Source: Euschistus heros
Lineage: Eukaryota > Arthropoda > Insecta > Hemiptera > Pentatomidae
Direction of reading: 5' to 3'
Assembly: GCA_003667255.2 (NCBI GenBank)
Contig: RCWM02000479.1
Location: 772,001-836,000 of the forward strand
DNA: 64,000 nucleotides
Both the position numbers and the translations under genes were made by a program. The notes beneath the pieces were generated by a model. It worked only from the letters and a program-made list of their open reading frames with translations. It had not been told where the DNA came from and did not search any database. Of the stretch, positions 33,905 to 45,998 are shown in pieces. How positions within the stretch are numbered: position 1 is the first letter of the stretch; each line of letters begins with the position of its first letter.

Positions 33905-36116
33905 AGCTATTTTACTTTGAGTTCAAAAACTAATGTTATATTTATAATACAACAACTTCATCCAATTATATCATTAAATATCATGTAAAATTGTATTGAA
34001 ATAACATAAAACACCATCATGGGTTTCAAGAAGGCTTTTATTTCCTTTAAATCTAATTGGACAATCACTGCATCCTACTAATGTTACAAATTCACAAAGT
34101 GTTTGAATTATGGTTACCATTAAGTAATAATGAATTTAAGATACATTAAACATGTTAAAAAAGTTATTTGAGCCATGAAAACAAATGGTGAACATAGCTG
34201 TACAAAGTTCTATTTCATTAAATTATGAAATGTTTACTTTTTAAAATTACGAGTTAATTTATGTATCACCTATTAAATAAGCATGGGAATGATTAAATGA
34301 TTAATATTAAATTAAAATGTTTAAGTAATTAGAGAGTTCTCATTGGTAAATTGTATTACTAGACTAAAAAAATATAGAGTAAGGATATCTCTAGATGAAT
34401 ATTTGTGGTGAAATTGTGAACTAATAGAGCTCAAAATAAGTCAACCAACTTGGAATAATATATGTATATCACATCAATTTTTCTTTAGAAATCAAAATTT
34501 TAATGCAAAAGATGGTAGAAAGGAGTAGCCAGAAATACCTTTATTGTTACAACTAATTTTATATTATATCAAATTAATAGGCTATAGTTATACCTTGCTT
34601 GATAAACTTTGAAATTATTCAATAATGCATTTAGTATAATATAAATAATCATGATTACAATTCGATTCTACTTTTATAATACGAATCTGCCTTGAGAAAA
34701 TGGTTTCAGAAAATTCAAACGGCCCTATTTGAAAAAACCAGTGCCACAATGATTTGGATATCAGTACACTTAATGATTTCGAATTTAATATAAAGTTGTT
34801 TATATTCAAGTAATTAAGCTATTAGTTAAATTACATTATTTTTATGATAACGTTTTAATCATTTCATCTATTTATTACTACTGCTTAAAATATAAGTATG
34901 CTGAACAGAATTAGTACAAAACGGCATTTACCACTTTTTTTTTTTTTATAATGTAGCACTTAATTCTTTATTTTATTTTGTTTTTCTTCTTTCTATGGTA
35001 ATCAAACTGAATGATCACCGTAAGTTCTAATAAAATATAAGATTTTTGTCACAACTCAAGGTCTTTCAACGTCCTCGGCTGACATACTGTATGTTTTCCT
35101 CTTAATATCTTTGAAACTATATTGCTTATACCTATGTAAATGATTACCACAAGGTGGATTATCAGACTATCAGTCTGAGAATAATCGAAATTCTCTAGAC
35201 AAATCGATTATTAATAAAAATACTATTTAATATCAAGAAATAAGTAGCGGATAAGAAAATAAATAATAGAAACTCATTTTATTATACGTATGTACATTCA
35301 TTTGATGAAAATGAAATAAATTAAGCATTACAAATCTTATAAACTTTGAAAAACGTCATTAAAAAATTGGTTATTTAATTCCGTTATTTAACTTTTAGAT
35401 TATTTAAAAGCATGATTCTCCATTTTTTTTCATATTCTTATTGTCCAAAACAATTGAAACATGTTACTATTCAATACAGTGTAGCTTTATTTTTTCTTCC
35501 AGATCTATCTATTTTTGGAAGTCCTCTGTACATTATTACTATCTACTTTGCATTACAGTCAGTTTTTACTGAAGATGTCTATTATTTCCTCGTCTTCGCT
35601 TTCCAGTCCCTAGTTACATTTTTGGCATTCATTCCTCCATGTCTTAACTGTATTTATATCTATCTTTTATTGTCTAGAGCGATTGCAGATTGTGTAAAAT
35701 GCCTTGATTTTGGATTTCTTTTTTTCGAAAGATGAAACTTTCCTCCACGATTTCCTTGAGGTGCAAACTTTTTATGAAAAGTACTAAGCAAAGTGAAAAT
35801 AACATACTTGATTCACTCTTCATGTTTTTGAATATTGTCAAGTTTTCATCTTTCCACTTCTATTAAATTTTAGAGTAGAATTATTTATGCAGCTCCTTCC
35901 TCTTCCCTTGCCATTAGACTCCTACTTTCCATGAAAGACCTATCAAACAATTAATGAATCACCTGAGAGTTATTAATTTTAAACTTAGTTCTGGATAAAA
36001 CAACCAGGGTAAACTATCAAAAGACCAATTGGTTCAATAATAGTCAATATGGCTTCTTTTGTATATAATTAACATGATTTATTATAAAGAAAATTGAGTT
36101 ACAAATTTAATAAGTG

Positions 36117-36406
36117 TTTGTTTGTTTGTTTCGTTTAACGTCACTTTATGCTGCTATGGCTAATCGGACGATGCTACGGTGGGAGTCCTAAATTTTGCCT
36201 ATCCAGGTATAATTAGGATAGGGATCTTTACGAGTACCTGACATCGCACAGGCTCGGGACCCCCATTTTACGTCCCTTCCGAAGGACGGCATAGCTGAGG
36301 ATTTTTTACTCCCTTTAAAAAATCCTAAGGTCATCTGCCGGGCTGCGAACCCGCGATCTTGGGTTTAGTAGGTTGCTATGCTAACCACTACACCACAGGT
36401 GACCCC
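36117..36406 (-). mobile_element. tRNA-derived SINE (290 bp) with target duplication
   Basis: Read on the minus strand, it starts GGGGTCACCTGTGGTGTAGT with the A-box-like GTGTAGTGGTTAGCAT and the B box GGGTTCGCAGCCC. A body with gtcccttccgaaggac follows, and it ends in an (AAAC)n tail. The direct repeat ttaataagtg flanks it (36107-36116 and 36407-36416). It belongs to a different family from the SINEs at 26 kb. Confidence 0.85.
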
Positions 36407-36426
36407 TTAATAAGTGCAATCATGAT

Positions 36427-36935
36427 TTTACTTTAATTTTACTTTATTTTACTTTACTTTAATTTTACCATACTTGGTGTTATCTGTTTTTTTCCTTGAA
36501 CTTCACTTCAGTAGTCATTAATTCTGTTTTTTATATGATATTTGTAGCCCTGCTTTTTCCACTATTGTTTGTATGGTATTTAGTTGACTTATGGCCTCCT
36601 CTTCTGATTCTGCCAAAAGTGCGAGATCGTCTGCAAACGCCAAACAACTCACTTTTATATGCTTGTTCTTGCTCCCTACTATGGCTCCTGCGCCATTCTC
36701 CTTCCAGAATTCCTTCATAACTTTATCCAGGACTATGTTGAAAAGTATGGGGGACAATCCATCACCTTGTCTTAGTCCCGTTTTTATATGGAAAGGTTTG
36801 CTTATAAGACCCCGGAATTTCACATAAGCTTTTGTATCTGTCAGTCAGTTTTATCATATTTATGGTTTTCTGGTCCACTCCATATTCTTTCAGGATTTCC
36901 AGTAAGGTTTCCCTATCCACGGAATCGTAGGCCTA
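36427..36935 (-). pseudogene. Retroposed reverse-transcriptase fragment (L1/RTE-like) with 19-bp target duplication
   Basis: On the minus strand it begins AYDSVDRETLLEILKEYGVD, changes frame, then reads KFRGLISKPFHIKTGLRQ, GDGLSPILFNIVLDKVMKEF, LAFADDLALLAESEEEA (catalytic ADD) and ISYKKQN. A (TAAA)-rich tail follows directly at the left edge. The 19-bp repeat taataagtgcaatcatgat flanks both sides (36408-36426 and 36936-36954). The fragment is cut at both ends: it starts in the palm and ends within the reverse-transcriptase domain, yet has a tail. Confidence 0.82.
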
Positions 36936-36954
36936 TAATAAGTGCAATCATGAT

Positions 36955-38504
36955 GAAAAATGTATTGAGTTAATATTTGGGCAAAATGTAGTTATAACTA
37001 TTAACTACTTTAGTTGTAGTTGCAGTGTTTTACTACATTTATAGTAAGAAGATATAAATGTCTAACTAATTTTTTTTAACTAATTGGTGGTAAATAAATA
37101 TTAACTGGTGGTATTAGACAACAACAAATAATTTTCCTTAGCTTTAATTGCGAATGTAGTTAGAATTTTAACTCACAATTACAAATGTAGTTAGTAGTTG
37201 CAACTACAACTATAGTAAAGAGGTTATAATCACCAGCTGATAGTTATAACTGCATATTGCTCCAACTCTGAGTTTCTTGAAATCTTTCACTATAGTTCCA
37301 TTATCAAACTAGAAAAATATCTGTTGACAGGCAGCCAAGTAACTTTGTACTTCATTCACTTGATATAAATGTGTTTTTGAAAATTACACTATGAAAACAG
37401 CAACCATCCGGCTTTAGTAACTAGCAGTTTCCTGTTTTATTTGTTATTTTGGGGTTACTCGAAGTAAATACTTTTGCATTCCTATCATCAACTAAGGACA
37501 TTATACCAGTATTGCTCTATATGTGTTAAAAAGAAACTTATTGTGTAACCTTTGTAAATGTTACAGGTATCAGAATTTACGTTTAATTAAAATTTTATAT
37601 TAAATAATACACACCCTCAAACATCTCCACTATTTATATTTTAAACCAATCAATAAAATTATGATAGTATCAAGTTCAATATAACTACGAATTTTGCAGA
37701 AGTTATTAATCGATAGTTTACTTACTGTACTACGATACATAGTTCAGTTATTTAATAATAGTTATTAAACTATCATAAGTTAAACCAACAGTTCACATAG
37801 TATCTTTTTCACTTAATGCATCAAATCTTTCATATGATGAGTATGACTTCAAATTATCGAGTTTATGAACACTTTTATGAAGAATTAAAATTAGTTTCTG
37901 TTATGAAAAAATCTTTGATGATCTTTCATAAAGAACAATCACCACATTATTTTACTTATCAAAATTTAGTTTGATGAACAAATTTCAGAGCATATTAAAA
38001 CTTTTTTTTTTTTTTTGCCCAATATGAGCTCAAAATAAACTCGGGATGCTTCTTCATCATTTGGGTCTAGGAAATGAATTGAATTAGCTAGCAAATAAAC
38101 TATACAAATTTTTTGTTTTGTTGTTGCCCTAATATCTGTTATTTCTAAACCTACGGAATTAATAATAAAAGAAAAACAAATAAGGATGAACGAAAGGATC
38201 TTGTTTTGCTTTTTCAGTGTGACTCAACATGGCGACACAGATGAGTGTTAGGTGTTTCTTTAAAGAGACAGAAATGCATTCTTCCAGTTAATAAATACTA
38301 ACTTTAGACCCATTTCAAAATTAGGTTGTATTCAAACGCATTATAACATCAAATTTTAGTCCTTAGGATTAGTTATATTCCTAACTGATCATTATCCCAT
38401 TTTTATTGCTAGTGGTACCATAGAAAATAGTTAAAAGATAGTCAATAGTTAAAAGAAAAAAAGGGATTTATTTTAGTCTCATTTTTAAAAACAAAATTTT
38501 AGAA
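36955..38504. other. AT-rich DNA with a possible degenerate MITE
   Basis: 36990-37265 has inverted words (gtagttataac...gttgtagttgcag against gttgcaactacaac...agttataactgc), perhaps a decayed palindromic element. The rest is featureless. Confidence 0.35.
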
Positions 38505-39115
38505 GATGTGATGAAGTATAAATTAGGCCTAGAATGTATCAATAATCAAGCAGAACAATTAGCATCCTTACAGAATAATCTCTAGAATACTTACAGAATT
38601 TGAGGACGAAAGATAAAACTATTAGAATACTAACGGACAGCCAATGCACTCTATACATGGTAACAAATAGACACTATCACAATCCCATCATTAAAAATAC
38701 TAACATTTCTAGAATACCAACAAACTGATTGTAACAATCAAATTTCATTCAAATGGATAAAATGGCTTTCCGACATAGCAGAGAACGATTTCGCTGACGA
38801 GGCTTCAAACAAGCCTTCGCAGGATCCTTCCCTTCTTTTGTCATACACTCTGATATCCAAGGAACACCTAAAGCACGTGCTTAACACCAATGGCAGACAT
38901 GTTGGAACACAAGGGAAGATATCTACATGATTTCATTCGATACTTACATTAAATCAGACTCATCGACTGACTTCTACACTACACAAAGAATCACAGGAAA
39001 GCCAGCAGTGAACAGTTACTTTTATGGATTCAAAATGAGATTCATTCATTGTGATTTCACTCAAGAACAAAATATACACCACCTCATAAACAATAAAGAA
39101 ACTAGGACAGTGGTG
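38505..39115 (+). pseudogene. RNase H domain remnant of an I-like non-LTR retrotransposon
   Basis: With frame changes the plus strand reads LGLECINNQAE (first RNase H acidic strand region), then IRILTDSQCTLYMV (the DSQ aspartate), ISFKWIKWLSDIAENDFADEAS (the H-GI-NE-AD block, here degraded to WLSDIAENDFADEA), and FYTTQRITGKPAVNSYFYGF, RFIHCDF, QEQNIHHLI, the usual C-terminal zinc-binding pattern. This matches the RNase H found after reverse transcriptase in I-group LINEs. No reverse transcriptase remains upstream. The 81-codon frame at 38927-39172 is its last part. Confidence 0.65.
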
Positions 39116-39599
39116 GATGGTCAATGTTTGAAGACTTCAAAATATTTTTTAAAAATTCCAAACCAAAAATAGAGGATATCAATCAATATGGAATACCTTT
39201 AAAACATTAAAACTGCATACATTTTTCTCTATTAAATATTCTTCTAGTATTTTTGATGATAAAATAACTTACTTGCTTGGTTTTATTGAATTTGAATAAT
39301 TCAACCAACCTTAATTGCTCCTTTTAATCTAAAAGTAGATTTAACTGATTTTTCTGCTTAATTTAAGGCTAAATGTCCCCTCACTCTGGTGTGTTTCTGC
39401 CTCAAGAGATCGCAGCACCTACGGGGTCAATTTTAGATTCCTCCTAATTAAGAAACCAATAGACATTTTTTAGATCGGAAAACGGATTTATTAATAAAAT
39501 GGACATAGAATCTGATGAATCTATTTTAAAAGGCCATATATGTGATATTTACAATTTTAGGTTCAAAAAAACTACTTTTTATTATTTTTTAAAGAAAAG
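39116..39599. other. Left flank of the giant foldback
   Basis: No gene or repeat recognised, and no satellite monomer is found on this side. Confidence 0.5.
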
Positions 39600-40779
39600 T
39601 CAACTAATAGGCAAGTATAGAATAATAAAATATAAATATTGGCGAAAACAAAATTTTAATTATACGAACAACATCGGCCGAAACTCATAAATACGAATTT
39701 CTATGCAAATGTTTTTGTTTTGTTTTCAGGTAGCATCTACATCTATCATGACTATAGCGGCCTCAAACTACAAATCTAAAATAAGATTTCCATCGAAAGG
39801 TTGTTTTGGGACTCAAAATAGAATTTACACGATCCGAAATGAAAATTTCGAAAAATTATAAAAGTAAACAATAATTAAAAATATATAACCAAAACAACTG
39901 CATACTTATTGTAAATATATTTAAAAATGCGGGGTGCATCAAAATATAAGAAGGAATTAGGAAAAATCACGTTAGAAGTATGGCAGAGGATAAGCGATTA
40001 TAAACACTGATCCCCCAACTTCCGCCGCCGGGTATAACGACATGCTCTAGCCCTATTTTGGAGGGCCTACAACTTTTGTTCTACTTCACTTCCCCAATGA
40101 TGATTTTATTGACTAGAATTATAACATTGTTCATATATAACGGGAAAAGGATATAAATAAAAACATTATTTTATTATCAATTTATATAAAACTAGTTGAA
40201 AAAAAAGGAATTCACAAACAATAAAGTATTATCTATTCCTATTACTAATTAAAAAAATTAAAATTACTTATGCTATATTACTGCACATTAAAAAAAATAT
40301 ATATTATGAACAAATATGATATAGTATTTTTGTATAAATGTTGCTTATTCTTAATAAGGAATAATTATATTATGAGCTGTATTCATTAAAATTATTTACT
40401 TTTTTAATACCAAAATCAAAAAGATTTAGTACTTTTACTGATTTCATATAAAAGTGATGAGTACAAAAAGTTATTGAATTTTTCAATTGAATTTAAGTTT
40501 AATAAAATAACACCAATATGGAACACCAACGCACAGAGAGGTAACTTGTAGGTCTAGCCGGCCAAAAATATCATCTTTTCCTATATATTCTGTGTTCCTG
40601 ATTTCGAAAAAATATTGTATAAAAAATAAAGGACCTTTGGTTTTTTAAATATGATTAACCTTACAAATAACCAATACTATCAAGTTTATCTGGGCTTTGC
40701 AGCCCAGATTAAATAATCCAATTACTTTAACAAGTTTGAATTTCAAAACAGGTCGCGGTTTTTAATGTGCTGGTATGGT

Positions 40780-41660
40780 TATTTTACGAAACTTGATCAT
40801 AACTTTATATATAGGTTCTTATAGTAAATTTAATGAGCATTAAGATGAAAAAAAAGAAATTTCGGATCGAACAATTAGTTTCGGAACTGTAGCCAAATGA
40901 ATGGTGATATAGGTGTTTTCGCAGAAAAGTGCGACCCTAGTCAAAGAGTGTTGAAATGAGGGGTGTAGATTGCATGAAATATGCGATAATTTCTGATGTC
41001 ACAGCTTCGCCAGGAGCAATTAGAAGGCAAACCTACTAAAAGTCTCCGAACCTGGAGGTTGAGCTAAGGTTGGGGGGGAGAAGAGAGGTGCCAATTTCGC
41101 ATTTTCCGATCTTATCCCGAAAACAGTGGACTCAAGAAAAATATGCTACAAATCGGAATTAAAGCTAATTGAATTTCCTATAAAATTTATTATATACATA
41201 TTTGTCGAAATTCCAACGGTTTTCGAGATATATGTTATTTAAAATCGATAATTTTAGAAATAAAAAAATGTTTACCTCGCTTTTGTTAAACATTTGCTTC
41301 AAATACCAGAAACTTATATATGAAATTAAATTAAATTTAATGCTCTACAATTTTGACTATGTAATTTTTTCTGAGGAACGATCGGGGGGAAGGTATTAGA
41401 AATAAAAGTATTACAAAAAGTGAGGTAATATTTGTTTTTTCCCCGAAAATCACCGATTTTCAATAACGTATATCTCGAAAACCATTAGAATTTCGACAAA
41501 TTTATACAAAATCAATTTTATAGGAAATGTAATCAGCTTTAATTTAGATTTGTAACATATTTTTCTAGAGTCGACCATTTTCGAGATATAGTCAATGTCA
41601 AAAATAAAGTACGAATGTTTTTTCGGAATCAAACGTTTCAATAATGTTTTTAATAAATTT
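40780..41660. repeat. Inner inverted module array inside element F
   Basis: 41110-41300 and 41440-41620 are inverted copies (gtcgaaattccaacggtttt against aaaaccattagaatttcgac; tttcctataaaattta against gattttataggaaat). The module at 40795-40905 (cggatcgaacaattagtttc) is an inverted relative of 44690-44780 in element X. The 63- and 65-codon frames here come from opposite arms of this structure. Confidence 0.65.
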
Positions 41661-43064
41661 ATTCATACAGCTAGCCGTTTTCTGATTGTAAGCTTGTAAA
41701 TATCAATATATATTCTCTCAGCAATTTAGTCACCAAACAAAAAAAAATGAATAAAATGGAATCATAAGGGGCAAAATATGCTTATTTCGCAGTAAAGGGG
41801 TTTTAAAACGTACACACTCCCTTTTGCGATCAAATACCTTATTAGATCCCTTGTAATATATTTATAAATATTTTCTTTGTCTTTGTAGCCTTCCGTGTTT
41901 GTTGACCAAAACAGGGGCCCGAACAGACTAGAGAAAAGAGGGTATGAGGAAAATAAATAATTTTTAAAAAATAAATAAAAATAGTATTTACGAAATCAAA
42001 TTTTTCCCAAAATTACTTCTTATTTAAATCAAAAGGTTTGTAATGAATTACTTCTTATGTCTAACCGTTTTCAAATGTTAAGCAGTAAAAAAACACATTT
42101 TTTCTACAATTTAGACCCCGGGACGTAAAAAAAATGTGGGAAGTTTCTCATACAAAAAAGCTTGCAATTATTTATTATTACCTTTACTTTGAGATTAGGG
42201 TTTTGAAGGAGGAGAATAGTCAAACAAGCCTATACTGTGTGTGATATGTCGAATAAATAAGAAATGAAACTACTCTTGTGAAACAATTAAATGGATTGAT
42301 CAAAATGGAAAAAAAAAAAAATTCAATTTCACAAAGAAATGGTTGTAAACATCTTGTCCTACCAGACCATTGTTGTTTGAACCTACGATAGTATTAGAAA
42401 TGTTGATATTTCCTTTGATCCTATGCCGTCTAGGGATTTCGCGTCTTTTCTACCTTCTTCTTTTTACCCGAACCTAGCATAATCTTGACTGTGGATTCCT
42501 ATGGTAAAACGTAAGATAGAAAAATGAGTTTTATATCTCAGGAATACGCGCGGCAGGAAGGGAAAGAAGGAAACTGCCTATTTAAACTCATTCAATTGAA
42601 AAATTCAATAACTTTTTGTACTCATCACTTTTATATGAAATCAAAAAAAAAAGAAGAAAAGTACTAAATCTTTTTGATTTGGGTATTAAAAAAGTAAATA
42701 ATTTTAATGAATACAGCTCATAATATAATTATTCCTTATTAAGAATAAGCAACATTTATGCAAAAATAATATATCATATTTTTCATAATATATATATTTT
42801 TTAATGTGCAGTAATATAGCATAAGTAATTTTAATTTTTTAATTTGTAATAGGAATAGATAATGCTTTATTGTTTGTGGATTCCTTTCTTTTTTTTTTTA
42901 GCTAGTTTTATATAAATTAATAATAAAATAATGTTTTTATTTATATCCTTTCCCCGTTATATATGAACAATGTTACAATTCTAGTCAATAAAATCATCAT
43001 TGGGAAAGTGAAATAGAACAAAAGTTGTAGGACCTCCAAAATAATGCTTCATAGAGCGTCTTTA

Positions 43065-45568
43065 TAGTCCAGTAACGGTAACGGTAAGGTAACGTAGTAA
43101 GTAAGGTTAGTAACGTAACGGTCGGGTTAAGAGGAGGCAGCTCCTACGCCCGCCGAGAATACCTTTTATCGATTCTTACCTTCTTCCTATTTATTTCGGT
43201 GTTTTAGTCGCTACTTTTAGAGGGGGAAGGTTATTCTCATTTATTTACGGAGAAACTTTAAGTCCCTGTTCAAAGTAATATTAACTTCTGTTTACCTTAT
43301 GATAATAAAATGTGAAATAAAATAAAGAAGTGGAAATAATAAAATTTCAAAATATAAGACACTAAATCAATTTGGAATTAAATGAAAATTAATATAATGC
43401 TAAACCACCAGTAATGTTATTTCTTGATAAACTTTGTGATGTGAGGGAATTAATTGTAAATAAAAAATTATAAATATTTAAAAGACAGAATCCTTAAGTA
43501 TTTATTTGTCATAACTCCTATTTATTTAACATTTGTAGCTACATGTTTCTGAGACAATGCTCCATCATCAAGCTTCTAAATTTTTTTTAAAACACTTTAA
43601 TCTATAACATTATACCAACAGTTTTACAATTATATAGTAACCTGTCATTTACCTCTTAATTTGTGATTATTTTAACATTGTCTATTCTCCATGTTATAAT
43701 CCATTATAAGACAGAATCCTAGTTGAAAGTGATGATGTTAATTTCTGCTATATTTTCTTAAGGGAAGTAGAAATAAGAAAATATGAAACCTATGATATAC
43801 TTTCTCACATTTATTTTTAGATTGATATGTTTTATTGAAATAATTATACAATCTGTATCACTTTAGGGCAATAAGTATTATGGATGACAAAGAATGCATT
43901 CACAAAATAAGCATACTGAAATTTTATCACTTAAATTGCTACAACAAATAAAAATATATAAAACACCAAATCCATGTACAAATTAATGTTCTTAAGTTTT
44001 GTAACACTTTTACACATCAGATAAGAGGGAATAAGAAAACATGAATTGATAAAACACTTAATCCTTTATGAAACTCATGTTGTTAACTTATGTTTCAGTT
44101 ATTTACATTTAAGAAGACTAAATATCAATATAACACACTAAACAACACAATCCAAGTTGAAACTGTAGAAGTGATTGTTTACATGTGAGGTTATAGGAAA
44201 GAGCTATCGATAAATGTAAACTCGAAGTGAAGCGTAAGGATCGAACTGGTCGGTGTAGCGCTGGTCAAGGCAGTTTGCTGCCTCCTCTTAACCCGACCGT
44301 TACCCAGTAAAATAAGACTCCAAAAGGCCGTTTTGAAGAAAAAACTGCGGAACTTTTATTCTCAACGGATCTTTACGTTCTTTGGGGTGCTGAATCCGAA
44401 TCTGAAGTTTGCTACCACGGCAACCATCGGCTTCATATTCAAAATCGCAAAAAAAACCGCCAAAAAAAACCATTATTTTTGTTTTTCTATCTATAACAAG
44501 ATAACGAACCTTTTTTCGAAGGAAGTCTTCGAATATTAATTGTAGCTGGAACTAGTACCTACATAATGAAAAAACGAAATCCGAAATCGGACCATTTTTC
44601 GCGAAGTTACGTTATTGGGAAAAAATGGAGAAATTGTCCAATTTGCCGTCAGTCCCAAAGCTCCGCGAAAACACGTTTGTCGTACTCTTTTGGCTATAAC
44701 TCTGAAACTATTTTGTCCGATACAACATTACTTTTTTTCATCTTAAAGCTGATTAAATTTACTATAAGAATAAATTTTTAACCAAACTCCGTAAAATGTA
44801 CATGCCAGCCCGCTAATAAAAACGTACTATTGTAAAATCCTAGTGTTTTTTGGCACATTTGTCCCTCTAACTCCTCAAATATTTGTTCGATTGCAAATTT
44901 CTTTTATCTATCTCAAAGCTGATTAAATTCGCTATCAGATGCTATATATGTAAATTATATTAAATCCTGTAAACCACCCAAGCTAGCACGCTAAATGTGT
45001 ATGTTTTGGCAAAATATGTAAATTATGACATGTTCAGTAGACTGGTGTGGGTATTTCCCGGTGTTAATTATAACTTAGATATATAGGAGCCAATAGTACA
45101 TTTAACCAGCTTTTAGATAAAAATATTAAATTTTGGATCCGACAAATGGTTTTGGTGATAATAGCGATAATGTGCCAAAAAAACATTTATTTTACAAAAG
45201 TAAGTGATTTTCAGCGTGATAGCTTGTGTATTTCAAGAATTTTGATAAAAATTTCATATATAAGATCTAATTGTAAATTTAATCACCTTTCAGATTTCAG
45301 ATCAAAAAAAAAACATTTTGAATCCGACAAATACTTTCGGAGCATTTGTTAGAAGACTTTCTTCGAAAAAAAGCTTCGTTATGGTGTTATAGATAAAAAA
45401 AAAAACGAAAATAACGGGTTTTTTTTTTTGCGATTTTGAATATGAAGCCGATGGTTGCGGTGATAGCAAACTTCAGATTCGGATTCAGCACCCCAAAAAA
45501 CATAAAGATCCGTTGAGAATAAAAGTTCCGCAGTTTTTTCTTCGGCAAACCCTTATTTTACTGGACTA
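43065..45568. mobile_element. Element X, palindromic, inserted in the right arm of F
   Basis: The termini are TAGTCCAGTAA and TTACTGGACTA, with the 3-bp duplication TTA at 43062-43064 and 45569-45571. Removing it rejoins gagcgtcttta to taggagggtaggggatc, matching the opposite arm of F. Long arms lie at about 44330-44540 and 45350-45560 (aaaactgcggaacttttatt against aataaaagttccgcagtttt). Inner modules of about 110 bp (ctcaaagctgattaaatt) repeat in both orientations. Minus the nested element Y, X is about 1.27 kb. No protein. Confidence 0.8.
43076..44303. mobile_element. Element Y, inserted near the left end of X
   Basis: It is bounded by the 7-bp repeat CCAGTAA (43069-43075 and 44304-44310). 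Its ends carry inverted repeats: aacggtcgggttaagaggag near the left end and ctcctcttaacccgaccgtt at the right end. The left end has about 40 extra bases of ggtaacg-type repeats outside. The interior is AT-rich and non-coding. The 7-bp duplication cannot assign a superfamily on its own. Confidence 0.68.
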
Positions 45569-45998
45569 TTATAGGAGGGTAGGGGATCAGTGTTTATAAT
45601 CGCTTATCCTCTGCCATACTTCTAACGTGATTTTTCCAAACTCCTTCTTATATTTTGATGCACCCCCCGCATTTTTAAATATATTTGCAATAAGTATGCA
45701 GTGTTTTTGGTTATATAGTTTACTTATTGTTTACTTTTATAATTTTTCGAAATTTTCATTTCGGATCGAGTAAATTCTATTTTGAGTCCCAAAACAACCT
45801 TTCGATGGAAATCTTATTTTAGATTTGTAGTTTGAGGCTGCTATAGTCATGATAGATGTAGATGCTACCTGAAAAACAAAACAAAAACATTTGCATAGAT
45901 AATCGTATTTATGAGTTTCGGCCGATGTTGTTCGTATAATTAAAATTTTTTTTTCGCCAATATTTATATTTTATTATTCTACACTTGCCTATTAGTTG

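Larger units (their letters stand above)
31641..36106. other. AT-rich DNA with no supported gene
   Basis: 31967-32148 is GC-richer and open on both strands: minus gives LMVRVFCDLGRAITILSD flanked by AG and gtaagagt, plus gives YITNMEELRSNQVLSERI. I cannot choose between a host exon and a repeat. An (AAT)n tract lies near 32529. Two hairpins are listed separately. The 107-codon frame at 35412-35735 has no recognised domain. Confidence 0.4.
39600..45998. mobile_element. Giant foldback element F, with nested insertions (6.4 kb)
   Basis: The left arm starts tcaactaataggcaagta and the right arm ends acacttgcctattagttga. 39600-40020 pairs with 45572-45998 and 40020-40500 with 42585-43061, as shown by catcggccgaaactcataaa against tttatgagtttcggccgatg and cagaggataagcgattataa against ttataatcgcttatcctctg. 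Without its insert the element is about 3.9 kb with 0.9-kb arms. The loop (40500-42585) holds further smaller inverted repeats. No transposase is encoded. It resembles foldback transposons, whose arms are built from sub-repeats. No target duplication is seen; the right end meets the satellite. Confidence 0.85.

Noticed and set aside
35412..35735. 107-codon hydrophobic frame as a membrane protein
   Set aside because: T-rich DNA readily yields such frames; there is no flanking promoter, splice or homology evidence.
36990..37265. MITE built from agttgtagtt words
   Set aside because: The inverted words are scattered and imperfect, and no target duplication was found; noted only as a possibility.
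39499..39690. 63-codon frame ending in FNYTNNIGRNS, seen again in a minus-strand frame at 45909-46115
   Set aside because: The shared protein end comes from the inverted arms of element F, not from paralogous genes.
41202..41641. Open frames at 41202-41399 (plus) and 41450-41641 (minus)
   Set aside because: They are translations of two opposite arms of the same inner palindrome.
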